A stretch of DNA of 64,000 nucleotides, from assembly GCF_022012415.1 (NCBI RefSeq), contig NZ_JAKLTR010000007.1:248001-312000 (forward strand), given 5' to 3'. Positions 17,462 through 25,041 of the stretch are shown here, one piece after another. Made by a program: the position numbers and the translations under genes. Source of the stretch: Terrimonas ginsenosidimutans. GTDB lineage: Bacteria; Bacteroidota; Bacteroidia; Chitinophagales; Chitinophagaceae. The notes beneath the pieces were generated by a model, which searched no databases, was not told the DNA's origin, and worked only from the letters and a program-made list of their open reading frames with translations. How positions within the stretch are numbered: position 1 is the stretch's first letter; every line of letters begins with the position of its first letter.

Positions 17462-17648
17462 CTGTAATTGGTTTATAGGGTACGGTAAATAGCCTTTTGT
17501 TATTTTGATAGATAGTTGTGGTGAATTTTTCCGGGTTTCCGGGCGGAGTATCAACACTCAGTTTGTACCCCAGTTTATTGGTAGCATTAAAGCTTTGTTG
17601 AGCGACAGCTCCATTGCAAAGCAACAATAACGCAAGTACTTTTTTCAT
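17451..17648 (-). CDS. Small secreted protein, 65 aa
   Basis: MKKVLALLLLCNGAVAQQ is a clean signal peptide, followed by only ~47 mature residues with beta character (LGYKLSVDTPPG, TTTIYQNNKRLFTVPYK). The gene ends in TAG overlapping the ATG of the lipoprotein gene. It could be a real short exported protein or the N-terminal stub of a longer protein cut by a frameshift. No motif identifies a function. Confidence 0.5.
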   Translation of the reverse strand: MKKVLALLLLCNGAVAQQSFNATNKLGYKLSVDTPPGNPEKFTTTIYQNNKRLFTVPYKPITDEN

Positions 17649-17918
17649 ATTTATTGTTTTGGGGATTTCGGGTGCCCATCATCATATGCCCGATAAAGCA
17701 TAGTGTTCAGAAATCTGATAAGGTTTCATAATCAATTGTTTCAAATTTTTGTTTCAGTGCCTGTCTTTTGACCGACCAGGTAAACAAATGACTAAATATC
17801 TCATGAATTTTCGTATTTTGCAATATAGTAAATCAATATACCACTATTAAAGTCAGGTATAATTGATCTGCTTATCGAATCTACTTCGCTCAAACTACTT
17901 TGATCCTTTTAAGTCGTT
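17649..17918. other. Intergenic stretch, no supported gene
   Basis: AT-rich upstream region of the small secreted gene, probably holding its promoter on the minus strand. No structure is convincing up to the tandem repeat at 17919. Confidence 0.4.
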
Positions 17919-17978
17919 GGGACATTTTGGGACTTCCTGGGACTTTTTGGGATAATTTGGAACTTTCTGGGACCTTAC
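17919..17978 (+). repeat. Six tandem 10-bp GGGAC-type repeats
   Basis: Six head-to-tail 10-bp units with consensus GGGACTTTNT: 17919, 17929, 17939, 17949, 17959 and 17969. The period is about one helical turn, so the G triplets and T tracts face one side of the DNA. No ORF covers it. It is followed by looser AGACATT-type units to about 18030. Confidence 0.7.
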
Positions 17979-18144
17979 ACAGACTTTATTCAGACATTAA
18001 TAGGACAATAAGCAGACATTGGTGAGACGCATCTCCGCATATTCTCCATGCTGTCTCCCTAATATCTCTATTGCGAAGGATATGTCAATGAATAGTTACG
18101 CGCCTGATCGTGGAATTTTCTGCCAATTTATGCGTAGCTACTTC

Positions 18145-18310
18145 CCAACCAATAACGAACGGAGCAACAGTCAAGGGTAATGCGTATGTCTCCGACGACG
18201 CATCGGCTTCGAAGAAGCCGTCCGCTTGGAATTGTCAGCAAGTTGTTGGCCAATATATCATGCACTGATTTTTTCGCGCATTCAAGAAGGTCTGCAATAC
18301 TAAAGAACTT
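18145..18310. repeat. MITE-like double-hairpin repeat, copy b (left part)
   Basis: Shares the leader CCAACCAATAACGAAC, the ATGCGTA/TACGCAT-type hairpin and the CGGCTTC/GAAGCCG hairpin with copy a, then a related core. The inverted right end is missing. It abuts the radC relic that begins near 18318. Confidence 0.6.
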
Positions 18311-18317
18311 TAAATCA

Positions 18318-18660
18318 CTTTAGGTGCTAAATATTGTTGCCGCTTTATCGCTCAATATTTCAAATAATCCTTCATCCAAAAAGCTGAAATAACCCTCTTC
18401 TGAAATTATGAGGTGAAAGCCTGCCCCGGGCTTGACCCGGGGAGCAGCCGGAGATTTACGAATTCACTTCCTTTCATCAACTGTTGTGTGATCGATTTGT
18501 CTGCGGGCGATGGTTCAGCCGTTCGCCGGGATGGTTGTGAATGGCGACAATGGAACAGGCGTTCTGTTGCAGCGCCAGGCCGTAAAGTTCCCGGGAATCG
18601 ATCAGTACTTTGTCTTGCGTACCTAACGCGAAGACCCCAGGAGTTTGTTCCTTATTGGCA
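18318..18660 (-). pseudogene. radC-like pseudogene, copy 1
   Basis: On the minus strand the frames read LGTQDKVLID, LYGLALQQNACSIVAIHNHP, then after a one-base slip a PS-AD-ITQQLMKGSEFV block, then a palindrome CCCGGGTCAAGCCCGGGG, then in another frame HLIISEEGYFSFLDEGLF. These are the JAB/MPN metal motif (HNHPxG) and C-terminus of RadC. At least two frame changes make it non-functional, and the N-terminal helix-hairpin-helix part is absent. It lies immediately upstream of the HigBA pair. Confidence 0.75.
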
Positions 18661-18845
18661 AATTTCGTTGATGAAAATCACGCCTATTTCCGTTAAAAAA
18701 CCTGTACAGTTTTTAGTTAAAACCGTAGTTTTTGTACTTGTTAATGCAGTCAGAAGTGAAAAGATCTTTCTTGCAGATCTGGCCCGAACAGGCTGATAAG
18801 GGCTTTTATATCCAGAAAGATAATTTCATCTTTTGAAATTTTACT

Positions 18846-18853
18846 TAATTTTG
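18846..18853 (+). promoter_or_regulatory. Possible -7 box for higBA
   Basis: TAATTTTG matches the Bacteroidota -7 pattern TANNTTTG and lies 13 bp before the higB start. No good -33 partner is visible, so this is only suggestive. Confidence 0.3.
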
Positions 18854-18866
18854 TAAAGCGATTCCA

Positions 18867-19160
18867 GTGGTAGTTATCAGTTATAAGACGATCAAGGATT
18901 ATGCAGAGCGGCACAAAAATGTTTCGGACCAATTGAACAATTGGTATAAGGTAACGGAGAAATCCGACTGGGCGAATTTTCATGAGGTAAAGCAACTTTT
19001 CAATTCTGTTGATGCTGTGGGCGATGATCTGTACGTGTTCAATATAAAGGGGAATGAGTATCGGTTGATTGCGCGGATCTTTTTTCGAGTGAGAACAGTT
19101 TACATTAAGTTTGTCGGAACGCATAAGGAATATGACAAGCTGGATCTGACCGATCTCTGA
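18867..19160 (+). CDS. higB: HigB-family mRNA interferase toxin
   Basis: 97 residues from GTG 18867 (no ATG is available upstream before a stop). The protein is a compact RelE/HigB fold: ISYKTIKDYAERH, then SDWANFHEVKQLFNSVDAVGDDLYVFNIKGNEYRLIARIFF and VYIKFVGTHKEYDK. The WxNFxE, NIKGNxYRL and FxGTHxEYD segments are characteristic of the HigB_toxin family, which cuts mRNA on ribosomes. The antitoxin gene follows after 40 bp; toxin-first order is the rule for higBA. It sits just after a radC relic, typical accessory-region placement. Confidence 0.9.
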   Translation: MVVISYKTIKDYAERHKNVSDQLNNWYKVTEKSDWANFHEVKQLFNSVDAVGDDLYVFNIKGNEYRLIARIFFRVRTVYIKFVGTHKEYDKLDLTDL

Positions 19161-19200
19161 ATTAGTCCATACTGAGTAGTAATTATTTAAAATTGGTGAT

Positions 19201-19578
19201 ATGTCAAACCGTAAAACGAAGATTGGAAGTGAAAAGCAATATCATGTGGTAATGAAGGAGATTGATACGCTGATGAAAAAGGGCGAGAAGAAACTCTCCG
19301 ATAAAGAACTGAAATCTTTACAAAGCCTGGCATTAGCCGCACAAGCGTTTGAGAAAAGTATCTATACAATACCGGCGCCTCAAACACTGGAAGGGCTGAT
19401 CGAGCTGAAAATGTATGAGCGAAAGTTAAAGCAAAAAGAACTGGCGAAGCTGCTGGGCATTGGCGAACCGAAGTTATCGCAAATCATGAGCAGAAAAAGA
19501 AAGCCGGATGTTCCTTTTTTGAAGGCCGCGCATAAGTTGCTGGGGATTGATGGTAATTTGTTACTGGAGTATGCTTGA
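19201..19578 (+). CDS. higA: HigA-family XRE antitoxin
   Basis: 125 residues. The N-terminal ~65 residues form a helical toxin-binding part (EIDTLMKKGEKKLSDKELKSLQSLALAAQAFE). An XRE helix-turn-helix occupies ~75-125 (LIELKMYERKLKQKELAKLLGIGEPKLSQIMSRKRKPDVPFLKAAHKLLGI). HigA neutralises HigB and represses the higBA promoter. Spacing, order and length match the HigBA layout. A weak hairpin at 19711-19734 may end the transcript. Confidence 0.9.
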   Translation: MSNRKTKIGSEKQYHVVMKEIDTLMKKGEKKLSDKELKSLQSLALAAQAFEKSIYTIPAPQTLEGLIELKMYERKLKQKELAKLLGIGEPKLSQIMSRKRKPDVPFLKAAHKLLGIDGNLLLEYA

Positions 19579-19710
19579 GCGGTGGAGAGGAGAGGGGATT
19601 ATAAGATATAAGAGAAGCTATCACTTGAGATTTCGTTTACTATATTTGTTATGCATTCCTGCTATTCCGCTGTTCAGCTTTAGGCTGGGTAAGATTGCAG
19701 GTAAAAGATT

Positions 19711-19734
19711 AAAGGGCCACTTAGAGGGTCCTTT
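19711..19734 (+). terminator. Possible terminator after higBA
   Basis: Arms AAAGGGCC and GGTCCTTT pair with one mismatch, followed by TTTATTT; 133 bp after the higA stop. Moderate support only. Confidence 0.4.
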
Positions 19735-19816
19735 TTATTTACATAGTATGCTGTTTTATTTTCGCCAATAGTTTAGAATCTTTTCTAACTACCTGAGGCT
19801 TTAGTCAACCATTTCA

Positions 19817-19935
19817 GGCGCTAAGTATTGTTCTGAAATGATCAGGTGAAAGTCTGCCCCGGGCTTGACCCGGGGAGCATTCCGAGGTTTACGAATTCAC
19901 TTCCTTTCATCAATTGTTGTGTGATCGATTTATCT
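19817..19935 (-). pseudogene. radC-like remnant, copy 2
   Basis: Carries the same segment as the other two radC relics: ITQQLMKGSEFVNL, the palindrome CCCGGGTCAAGCCCGGGG at the identical codon position, and the first residues of HLIISE. The following C-terminal part is deleted (the sequence jumps to GTTCTGAAAT), and the JAB domain is missing upstream. Clearly non-functional. Confidence 0.65.
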
Positions 19936-20066
19936 GGTGTATCAATCCGTTTATTACTGGTTAAAAAACATCATTTTTCGTTGAAAAAAACGCCATGCTT
20001 TTAAGGTGATCGTTTCGACTTGTCGTTCTTTTGTGGATGACAACCGGACGTTAAACCTGGCTAATT

Positions 20067-20513
20067 ATGACTGATTCACTCAACAAATATTTGGTTACAT
20101 CCGACAATTCCGCCGGAGGATTGAATTTCTATTTCCTTAGTGAAGGTAAAAGCAATGTTATTAAGGTTGTTAACTACGGTTTTGTTATTAATATGCGTGG
20201 TGAAGATATTTATAACTTTGGATTCGGTGATTTCGATTTAAGTACTGGCCGACTAATTGATAGTGTGGTAACAGAAAATGGAGATGCAATTAAAGTTTTC
20301 AATACTGTGCTAAGTACTGTGCCGCTCTTTTTCGAGAGATATCCAAATGACAAATTGATCGTTAAAGGGAGTGATAGCAGAGCTGGATTCGAAAATGATT
20401 GCAGGGCGACTTGCAGCAAAAAATGTGTGCCTGGTCATTGCAAAAAAGCTAATCAGCGCATCCGGATATACAGAAATTACATGGACAAGCATTTAGAGTC
20501 TTTAAAGACTTAA
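20067..20513 (+). CDS. DUF6934-like protein with a cysteine cluster
   Basis: 148 residues. The N-terminal two thirds follow the DUF6934 pattern: a strand YFLSEGKSNVIKVVNYGFV, FNFGFGD-like NFGFGDFDLSTGRLIDSVVTENGD, then a helix and FERYPNDKLIVKGSD. Where relatives usually continue directly into an ARTRLYR-type helix, this protein has about 22 extra residues with Cys112, Cys116, Cys120 and Cys125 (CX3CX3CX4C) before RIRIYRNYMDKHLESL. That insertion looks able to bind a metal. A 52-residue gene follows after 117 bp and a terminator closes the unit. The function of DUF6934 is unknown; a toxin-antitoxin-like role has been my working guess from its small partner. Confidence 0.65.
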   Translation: MTDSLNKYLVTSDNSAGGLNFYFLSEGKSNVIKVVNYGFVINMRGEDIYNFGFGDFDLSTGRLIDSVVTENGDAIKVFNTVLSTVPLFFERYPNDKLIVKGSDSRAGFENDCRATCSKKCVPGHCKKANQRIRIYRNYMDKHLESLKT

Positions 20514-20630
20514 TACCAGTTTTTTGTAGGCTATATCGACTTTCTCGGTAACGATTATGAAGAAGAATAGGCAAAAGGGAAAGACTATATTTCAGTATCA
20601 GTAATTAAAAGAAAAGCATAACTTTGAGCT

Positions 20631-20789
20631 ATGGAAAATCAAATGAAACAAGATCGTAAAATGGTAAGTGTGCCGCAAAAGGATTTGTTGACTTTGGTTG
20701 CTTCTGTCTTAAGAGATAAAGTATTATTCCCGGAAAATATCGAAGATGTAAAGCAATATCTGCAGAGGCTTCAGCCTGTGAGGCGATAA
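20631..20789 (+). CDS. Small partner of the DUF6934 protein, 52 aa
   Basis: ATG 20631 to TAA 20787-20789. The peptide MENQMKQDRKMVSVPQKDLLTL... is largely helical and ends in KQYLQRLQPVRR. Short proteins with SVP-KDL near the start are what I recall beside DUF6934 genes, but I cannot verify this. Coding bias and the terminator 16 bp after its stop support a real gene in one unit with 20067-20513. Confidence 0.5.
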   Translation: MENQMKQDRKMVSVPQKDLLTLVASVLRDKVLFPENIEDVKQYLQRLQPVRR

Positions 20790-20805
20790 ATACATTTTAC
20801 TTAAT

Positions 20806-20835
20806 AAAAGGTGTTCATAATCATGAGCACCTTTT
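20806..20835 (+). terminator. Terminator of the DUF6934 unit
   Basis: Arms AAAAGGTGTTCAT (20806-20818) and ATGAGCACCTTTT (20823-20835) pair with one mismatch around a 4-nt loop and run into a T tract. Confidence 0.85.
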
Positions 20836-20994
20836 TTATTTGCTTGGTTTTATTCAAACCTGTCCCTGATCTTCCGAGAGTGACAAAAGATATTTTCAGG
20901 AGACATGTCCCGGTGAAACAACAGACGAGTTAATGCGCATCAGATTCAAATAAGAGTGCTTGTATGGAGGATATCCGACTGGCTGGTCTGCAAT

Positions 20995-21530
20995 ATGCCA
21001 AGCAGCCCCTCATCTAAAAAGCTGAAATACCCTTCTTCTGAAATGATCAGTTGAAAGTCTGCCCCGGGCTTGACCCGGGGAGCATTCCGAGGTTTACGAA
21101 TTCACTTCCTTTCATCAATTGTTGTGTGATCGATTTGTCTGCCGGCGATGGTTTCAGCCGTCCGCTGGGATGGTTGTGAATAGCGACAATGGAACAGGCG
21201 TTTTGTTGCAGCGCCAGGCTGTATACTTCCCGGGGATCGATCAGTACTTTGTTCTGCGTGCCTAATGCCAGGAGTTCAAGAACTTGTCCCGGGCAATGAC
21301 CCGGGATAGCAGACGGTTTGCCCGGGTCCGAGACATAAGATCCAGAAGTGTTCACGTGCGCGATCGCGCTTGGAGCAGCGGCGGAGGATGGGCTGGAGGA
21401 ATTGGAAGATGTCGGTAGAGGATTGGATGCGGATTTTTTGGTGGCAGCGGAGGCGGATGGTCATGGGGTTTGAGTTTTGAAGGGTAAAATATTGAATGAT
21501 TATGCATGAGATTACGGGCAATGGTAGATA
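20995..21530 (-). pseudogene. radC-like pseudogene, copy 3, with two REP-like insertions
   Basis: The most complete relic. Reading along the minus strand: IRLRCHQKIRIQSSTDIFQFLQPI...REHFWILCL (RadC entry to the JAB domain), then a CCCGGG-type palindrome insertion (around 21287-21340), then LLALGTQNKVLIDPREVYSLALQQ, VAIHNHPSGRLKPSPADKSITQQ (catalytic HNHP-S-PS--D) and EFVNL. After a second palindrome at about 21058-21085 follows LIISEEGYFSFLDEGLLG. The second insertion is at the same place as in copies 1 and 2. Frame breaks at both insertions make it inactive. Confidence 0.8.
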
Positions 21531-21583
21531 GCCCGTTGATCATCGTTCATCGGACAATCTTTAGGCATCACCAGTAAATCGCA

Positions 21584-21688
21584 TTATTTCGAATTACCAG
21601 CCCCGAAATAAGGCATGTTCCGGGTAATCTCTGTAGAATACCCGTTTTCGTCATACCTGTAAGTAAAGTCATGCTGATCACTGACCTT
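21584..21688 (-). pseudogene. C-terminal remnant of a YD-rich secreted protein
   Basis: Thirty-four codons ending at TAA 21584-21586 read KVSDQHDFTYRYDENGYS...YFGAGNSK. The DFTY-YD--GY pattern parallels the end of the first gene of the window. No start; upstream frame is lost. Confidence 0.55.
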
Positions 21689-21699
21689 AGATGAACTGC

Positions 21700-21742
21700 G
21701 TCGGGCGGGCAGAGTCGGAACGACCAGATTCGGGCTAGCGGC
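21700..21742 (-). repeat. tRNA-3'-end-like fragment
   Basis: GGGCAGAGTCGGAACGACCA followed by GATTCGGGCTAG resembles the reverse complement of a tRNA T-arm and acceptor end. The flank matches the start of the repeat at 24503-24535 (GGCGGGCAGAGTCGG). No complete tRNA can be folded. It may be an att-site relic. Confidence 0.4.
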
Positions 21743-21842
21743 TCCCTGAGCCGGGCCAGGGTGTGGTATCGATAAGCTGCACTAAAAAGAGCTAGAATCG
21801 AAGGTTTGCAATTTTCTTATCTTCACCCAGACATTCACGGCT

Positions 21843-22433
21843 ATGAATTTTGACCTTATACTTTCCAGCATTTCAAGGCATATCTCCTTAACTCCGGATG
21901 AAGCAGAATTTTTCACTTCACTCTGGCAGGGTAAAACGTTAAAAGCCGGGGACTTTTTACTTCGGGAAGGGGATGTATGCTGGCATGAAACTTTCGTAGT
22001 CAAAGGTTGTCTAAAAACGTACTATCAGGGTGATGATGTATCAGAACATATCATAGATTTTTCTATTGAAGAATGGTGGGCTGATGATTTACATAGCTTT
22101 TTTACACAAACTCCATCCCGACTAGCCATTAAAGCAATAGAAGACACAGAAGTTTTACAGATAAGTAAAAACAACCTGGAAATATTATACCGGAAGATCA
22201 CAAAATTTGAGCGGTTTTTCAGGATAGTGTTCCAAAATGCATACATTGCTCAACGGGAACAAATAAACCAGGCTCTATCTGCATCTGCCGAAGAGCGATA
22301 TCTTTTATTTGTAAAGAAGAAACCATACGCCGAAAAACGATTTTCTCAAAAAGACATTGCTTCTTATTTAGGCGTTACACCACAATTTTTATCTACTTTA
22401 AAGAAAAAACTGGGCAAAGTTAATGTAGATTAA
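21843..22433 (+). CDS. Crp/Fnr-family transcriptional regulator
   Basis: 196 residues. A cyclic-nucleotide-binding-like beta barrel (~25-115: GDFLLREGDVCWHETFVVKGCLKTYY, then IIDFSIEEWWADD, where the canonical phosphate-cassette Arg is not evident, so cAMP binding is doubtful). A dimer helix follows, then a C-terminal winged helix with FSQKDIASYLGVTPQFLSTLKKKL (~165-188). This is the common Bacteroidota Crp-like group of about 190 residues. It precedes the M24 peptidase gene by 46 bp and is likely co-transcribed with it. A second paralogue lies at 25042. Confidence 0.92.
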   Translation: MNFDLILSSISRHISLTPDEAEFFTSLWQGKTLKAGDFLLREGDVCWHETFVVKGCLKTYYQGDDVSEHIIDFSIEEWWADDLHSFFTQTPSRLAIKAIEDTEVLQISKNNLEILYRKITKFERFFRIVFQNAYIAQREQINQALSASAEERYLLFVKKKPYAEKRFSQKDIASYLGVTPQFLSTLKKKLGKVNVD

Positions 22434-22479
22434 CTTTCTGCTCCTGTTATCTCATTTATTTTGTGCTAAAGGAGGCGAG

Positions 22480-23145
22480 ATGACAAAAGAACTACTGCAT
22501 GCGCAGGAAATTTCAATTCAATTCTTCAAAGCTATTGAAGAGAACAAGTTAATTATTCCCGGAAAATCAGAAGAACAACTAAGTGAGGAGGTTTGTGACC
22601 TGGCTTTGCAAAAATTTGGAATAGAACAACACTGGCATAAAAAAATCGTAAGAAGCGGAAAAAATACGTTAGCAAAATATCCCGACAATCCGCCCGTCCG
22701 GATAATAGAGAGAGATGATATTGTATTTATTGATTTAGGTCCGATTGTGGGAAATTATGAAGCTGATATTGGCAGAACGTATATATTAGGCAACGATTCC
22801 CGGAAGCTAAAACTAAAAGCCGATGTTGAAAGGGTCTGGTATGAAATACAAAAATGGTATCAGCAACAAACTGTATTGAAGGCATCCGATTTATTTCAAT
22901 ATGCAGTTAAAGAAGCAGAAAGATCAGGATGGGAGTTCGGAGGAGAAATTGCGGGGCATATTGTCGGGAAGTTTCCTCATGAGCAACCGGCAGATCCCGG
23001 CAGCCTGGAATTGGATGTCCACCCGGACAATCATAATGATATGTTCCTGCCTGATGCTAATGGTAATAAACGTCATTGGATTTTAGAACTTCAGTTTATC
23101 GATAAAAAAAACGAGATCGGTGGATATTTTGAGCAATTGCTGTAA
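22480..23145 (+). CDS. M24-family metallopeptidase (Xaa-Pro aminopeptidase-like)
   Basis: 221 residues, shorter than full aminopeptidase P because the N-terminal domain is absent. The pita-bread domain shows the metal ligands: Asp in VFIDLGPIVGNYEADIGRTY (two Asp), His in IAGHIVGKFPHE, and Glu in ILELQF near the C-terminus. M24 proteins cleave N-terminal residues before proline or act on amide substrates such as creatine; the substrate here is unknown. AGGAGG sits 7 bp before the ATG, an unusually good ribosome-binding site. It follows the Crp-like regulator in the same direction. Confidence 0.9.
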   Translation: MTKELLHAQEISIQFFKAIEENKLIIPGKSEEQLSEEVCDLALQKFGIEQHWHKKIVRSGKNTLAKYPDNPPVRIIERDDIVFIDLGPIVGNYEADIGRTYILGNDSRKLKLKADVERVWYEIQKWYQQQTVLKASDLFQYAVKEAERSGWEFGGEIAGHIVGKFPHEQPADPGSLELDVHPDNHNDMFLPDANGNKRHWILELQFIDKKNEIGGYFEQLL

Positions 23146-23183
23146 CATGAGTATTTCAAAAATAGCCAAGCCTCCATTAATAC

Positions 23184-23440
23184 TGATTGACGAAATGGAA
23201 GATCAATGCGGTTATCGATGGGGAGATTTGCGTATTGAATAACCAGGGTATAGCGAATTTGGTTCGCTACAGAACTGGCGGAGTGAAGCCGACGGTGATC
23301 TGATCTATTACGTATTTAATCTCATGTATCTGACGGTTATGATTTAAAGCATTTAGCCCTTACCGAACGGAAGGCGTTGCTTGAAAAACATTTTACCGGT
23401 ATTCATCCAGGCCTGTCAGTGTCCGACGATACCTTTTAGT
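23184..23440 (+). pseudogene. ligD (ATP-dependent DNA ligase) fragment
   Basis: The plus strand reads AVIDGEICVLNNQGIAN, then after a one-base loss FGSLQNWRSEADGDLIYYVF, then another break and GYDLKHLALTERKALLEKHF. These are consecutive segments of the adenylation domain of the LigD ligase after the catalytic lysine (VIDGE, NWR, YYVFD, GxDLxxLxLxERKxLLE). The lysine motif itself and both ends are missing. A decayed repair gene, like the radC relics nearby. Confidence 0.75.
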
Positions 23441-23645
23441 ATATTAACTATTGGATTTGGGAGTTCCTGATCGGTAAGTGGTCGAGCTTGAGTGCTTGAC
23501 TTTTTATTTCGATTAGGGTTACCGGTTACCCGTACTTTCTTCGCAACCAATAAAGAACCCAACAATTGTCAAGGGTTCTTTGCGTGGGGTAAATTGATGA
23601 ATAAATGAAAAAAATGAAATGCTGCAGTGAATTGTAAGAACTTGT

Positions 23646-23747
23646 TCAGGCAGCATTCTCATGCAATGCCTTAATCGAACTAATCGAATTCTTCTTCGCA
23701 TTTGTCTCTTCCTCCAGATCATAATCATCCTGCAAGCCAAGCCAGAG
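23646..23747 (-). pseudogene. HigA/VapI-type antitoxin C-terminal fragment
   Basis: Thirty-three codons ending at TGA 23646 read LWLGLQDDYDLEEETNAKK...HENAA. WLxLQxDYDLxxA is the usual end of HigA-family addiction antidotes. The 5' part is replaced by unrelated sequence at about 23747. Confidence 0.5.
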
Positions 23748-23845
23748 AAGAAGTGTGGCTTATCACAAAAGCAGGAGGACTGTTCAAGATCCATCGCAGT
23801 ATCGTATTCGACGACAGTATATATGAGCGATTAAAAGTAGTATAA
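23693..23845 (+). pseudogene. Unidentified C-terminal coding fragment
   Basis: The plus-strand frame reads HPASQAREEVWLITKAGG then a short IHRSIVFDDSIYERLKVV and stops at TAA 23843-23845. Coding-like but without start, meeting the antitoxin fragment at ~23745. Not recognised. Confidence 0.25.
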
Positions 23846-23852
23846 ACAGGGA

Positions 23853-23882
23853 GGGCGATTGCCTCTGTCGAGGTAATCGCCC
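23853..23882 (+). terminator. Hairpin after the unidentified fragment
   Basis: Arms GGGCGATTGCCTC (23853-23865) and GAGGTAATCGCCC (23870-23882) pair with one mismatch. The tail is TTCTGCG, so the T run is poor, but position just after a stop fits a terminator. Confidence 0.5.
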
Positions 23883-24029
23883 TTCTGCGTTGGCTTCTAG
23901 TCGCAACCGAAGCAGTACAAAGATATAATTCTTAGGTTAAAAAGAGAAATTTTCAGCTTTGAAAATTGTTTAGCAAACCCGGCTTTAGTTTCGGGTATAA
24001 ATTCACGGCGGTTCATTTTGTCAATTGTG

Positions 24030-24300
24030 TCCTTGCCTGTAACGAACCCGACAACTCTCAAGCGTAGTGCGTATGTCTCCAACTACGCGCCGGTTTGGTA
24101 GAAACCGTCCGCCTATAAAGACAGGAGGGCAGCATTTCCTTCATACAAAGAAACAATCTCCCGAAAACCGCATTTCCTGTTCCCAGCTGTATCGACGGCG
24201 CTTTCTATAGTTAGAGAGGGGACGGTTTCTGCGAAACCGATGCGTAGGTTGAAAACTACGCATAACTCGTGCAAGTGATAATAACTCGTTTGCAGCATAC
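24030..24300. repeat. MITE-like double-hairpin repeat, copy c (complete)
   Basis: Left end: leader TAACGAACCCGACAACTCTC, hairpin GCGTA/TACGC near 24069-24088, then CGGTTT/GAAACCG near 24091-24107. Right end: CGGTTTC/GAAACCG near 24223-24239 then a perfect TGCGTAG/CTACGCA at 24241-24262. The ends are inverted repeats of about 45 bp around a 100-bp core unlike that of copies a and b. A short relative of the leader lies at 23530-23580. Confidence 0.65.
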
Positions 24301-24502
24301 CGGCAAGCCTGATTACATCAGGCAAGGGACCACAGCAAAAGCAAAAACTTTAAACTTTTAAACCATTTAATATCTAAACAAACAACCCACAACTTTTACG
24401 CTTGATCCGGGCCTGTGCCCAAGCTTTAGCGAAGGTATACGTAGCCTGCCCGAAGATCAGGATGTATTACAAAATGAAAAACCGGCCGTCGCTTTCGTTT
24501 CG

Positions 24503-24640
24503 GCGGGCAGAGTCGGGACAACTAGATTCGAACTGGTCTCGTAATGAGTTATACATTAGTAGCTTTTTAAGATCATTTTCAAAAGATTCATGGAATGACT
24601 CAAGAAACACCGTCTTTTAGTCAAGAGCTTATCAAAGCTA
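24503..24640 (+). repeat. tRNA-end-headed dispersed repeat, copy A
   Basis: Begins GGGCAGAGTCGGGACAACTA then GATTCGAACTGGT, which as reverse complement reads like a tRNA T-loop (TTCGAAT) and acceptor strand. It continues CTCGTAATGAGTTATACATT and ends AAAAGATTCATGGAATGACT with CAAGAA. Copies at 49688-49806 and 28770-28890 share this order. Confidence 0.65.
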
Positions 24641-24711
24641 CTCAATTTATACATAATCGGATCTATTGACCTTTGCACCTTTTAAAATGCAAGGTGGCAA
24701 TTCAGTAGCAC

Positions 24712-24966
24712 TCAGTTGATCATTGTCGAAAACCACTTAATGATAGCAGGATCGCTATGGCTAAAAAACTGACTCTCCCGGGTGTCAAGTGTTTGAATCA
24801 ATGCCATTTCGTCATCCGTTAACTCAAAATCAAAAACACTGAGGTTTTCTTTCAATCGATCTTTCCTTACCGATTTGGGAATAACGACAAAGTTTCTTTG
24901 CACCAGCCACCGCAGCACTACCTTGGCTATCGATTTTTTATACCTTTTGGCAATTTTTGCGGAATG
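24712..24966 (-). pseudogene. Aldo/keto reductase, C-terminal fragment
   Basis: About 84 codons to TAA/TGA at 24712 read AKIAKRYKKSIAKVVLRWLV, VIPKSVRKDRLKENL, FDFELTDDEMALIQTLDT and DPAIIKWF. These are the last third of an NADPH-dependent aldo/keto reductase, including the cofactor-binding IPKS segment. The catalytic Asp/Tyr/Lys/His part is missing. The upstream junction lies near 24966, just before the divergent Crp gene. Confidence 0.8.
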
Positions 24967-25041
24967 GGGGATGGGCGGCGAAATTGGAATGACAGTGACA
25001 TGGAGTTGCCACATAAAACGAGTTTTCAGTATTTTTAATCC

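Noticed and set aside
17919-17978. CRISPR array
   Set aside because: Units are 10 bp head to tail with no spacers.
18413-18796. 127-residue plus-strand frame over radC copy 1
   Set aside because: The minus strand shows recognisable RadC segments; this is its shadow.
24503-24540. Complete tRNA gene on the minus strand
   Set aside because: Only a T-arm and acceptor-like end are seen; no anticodon or D arm can be folded upstream.
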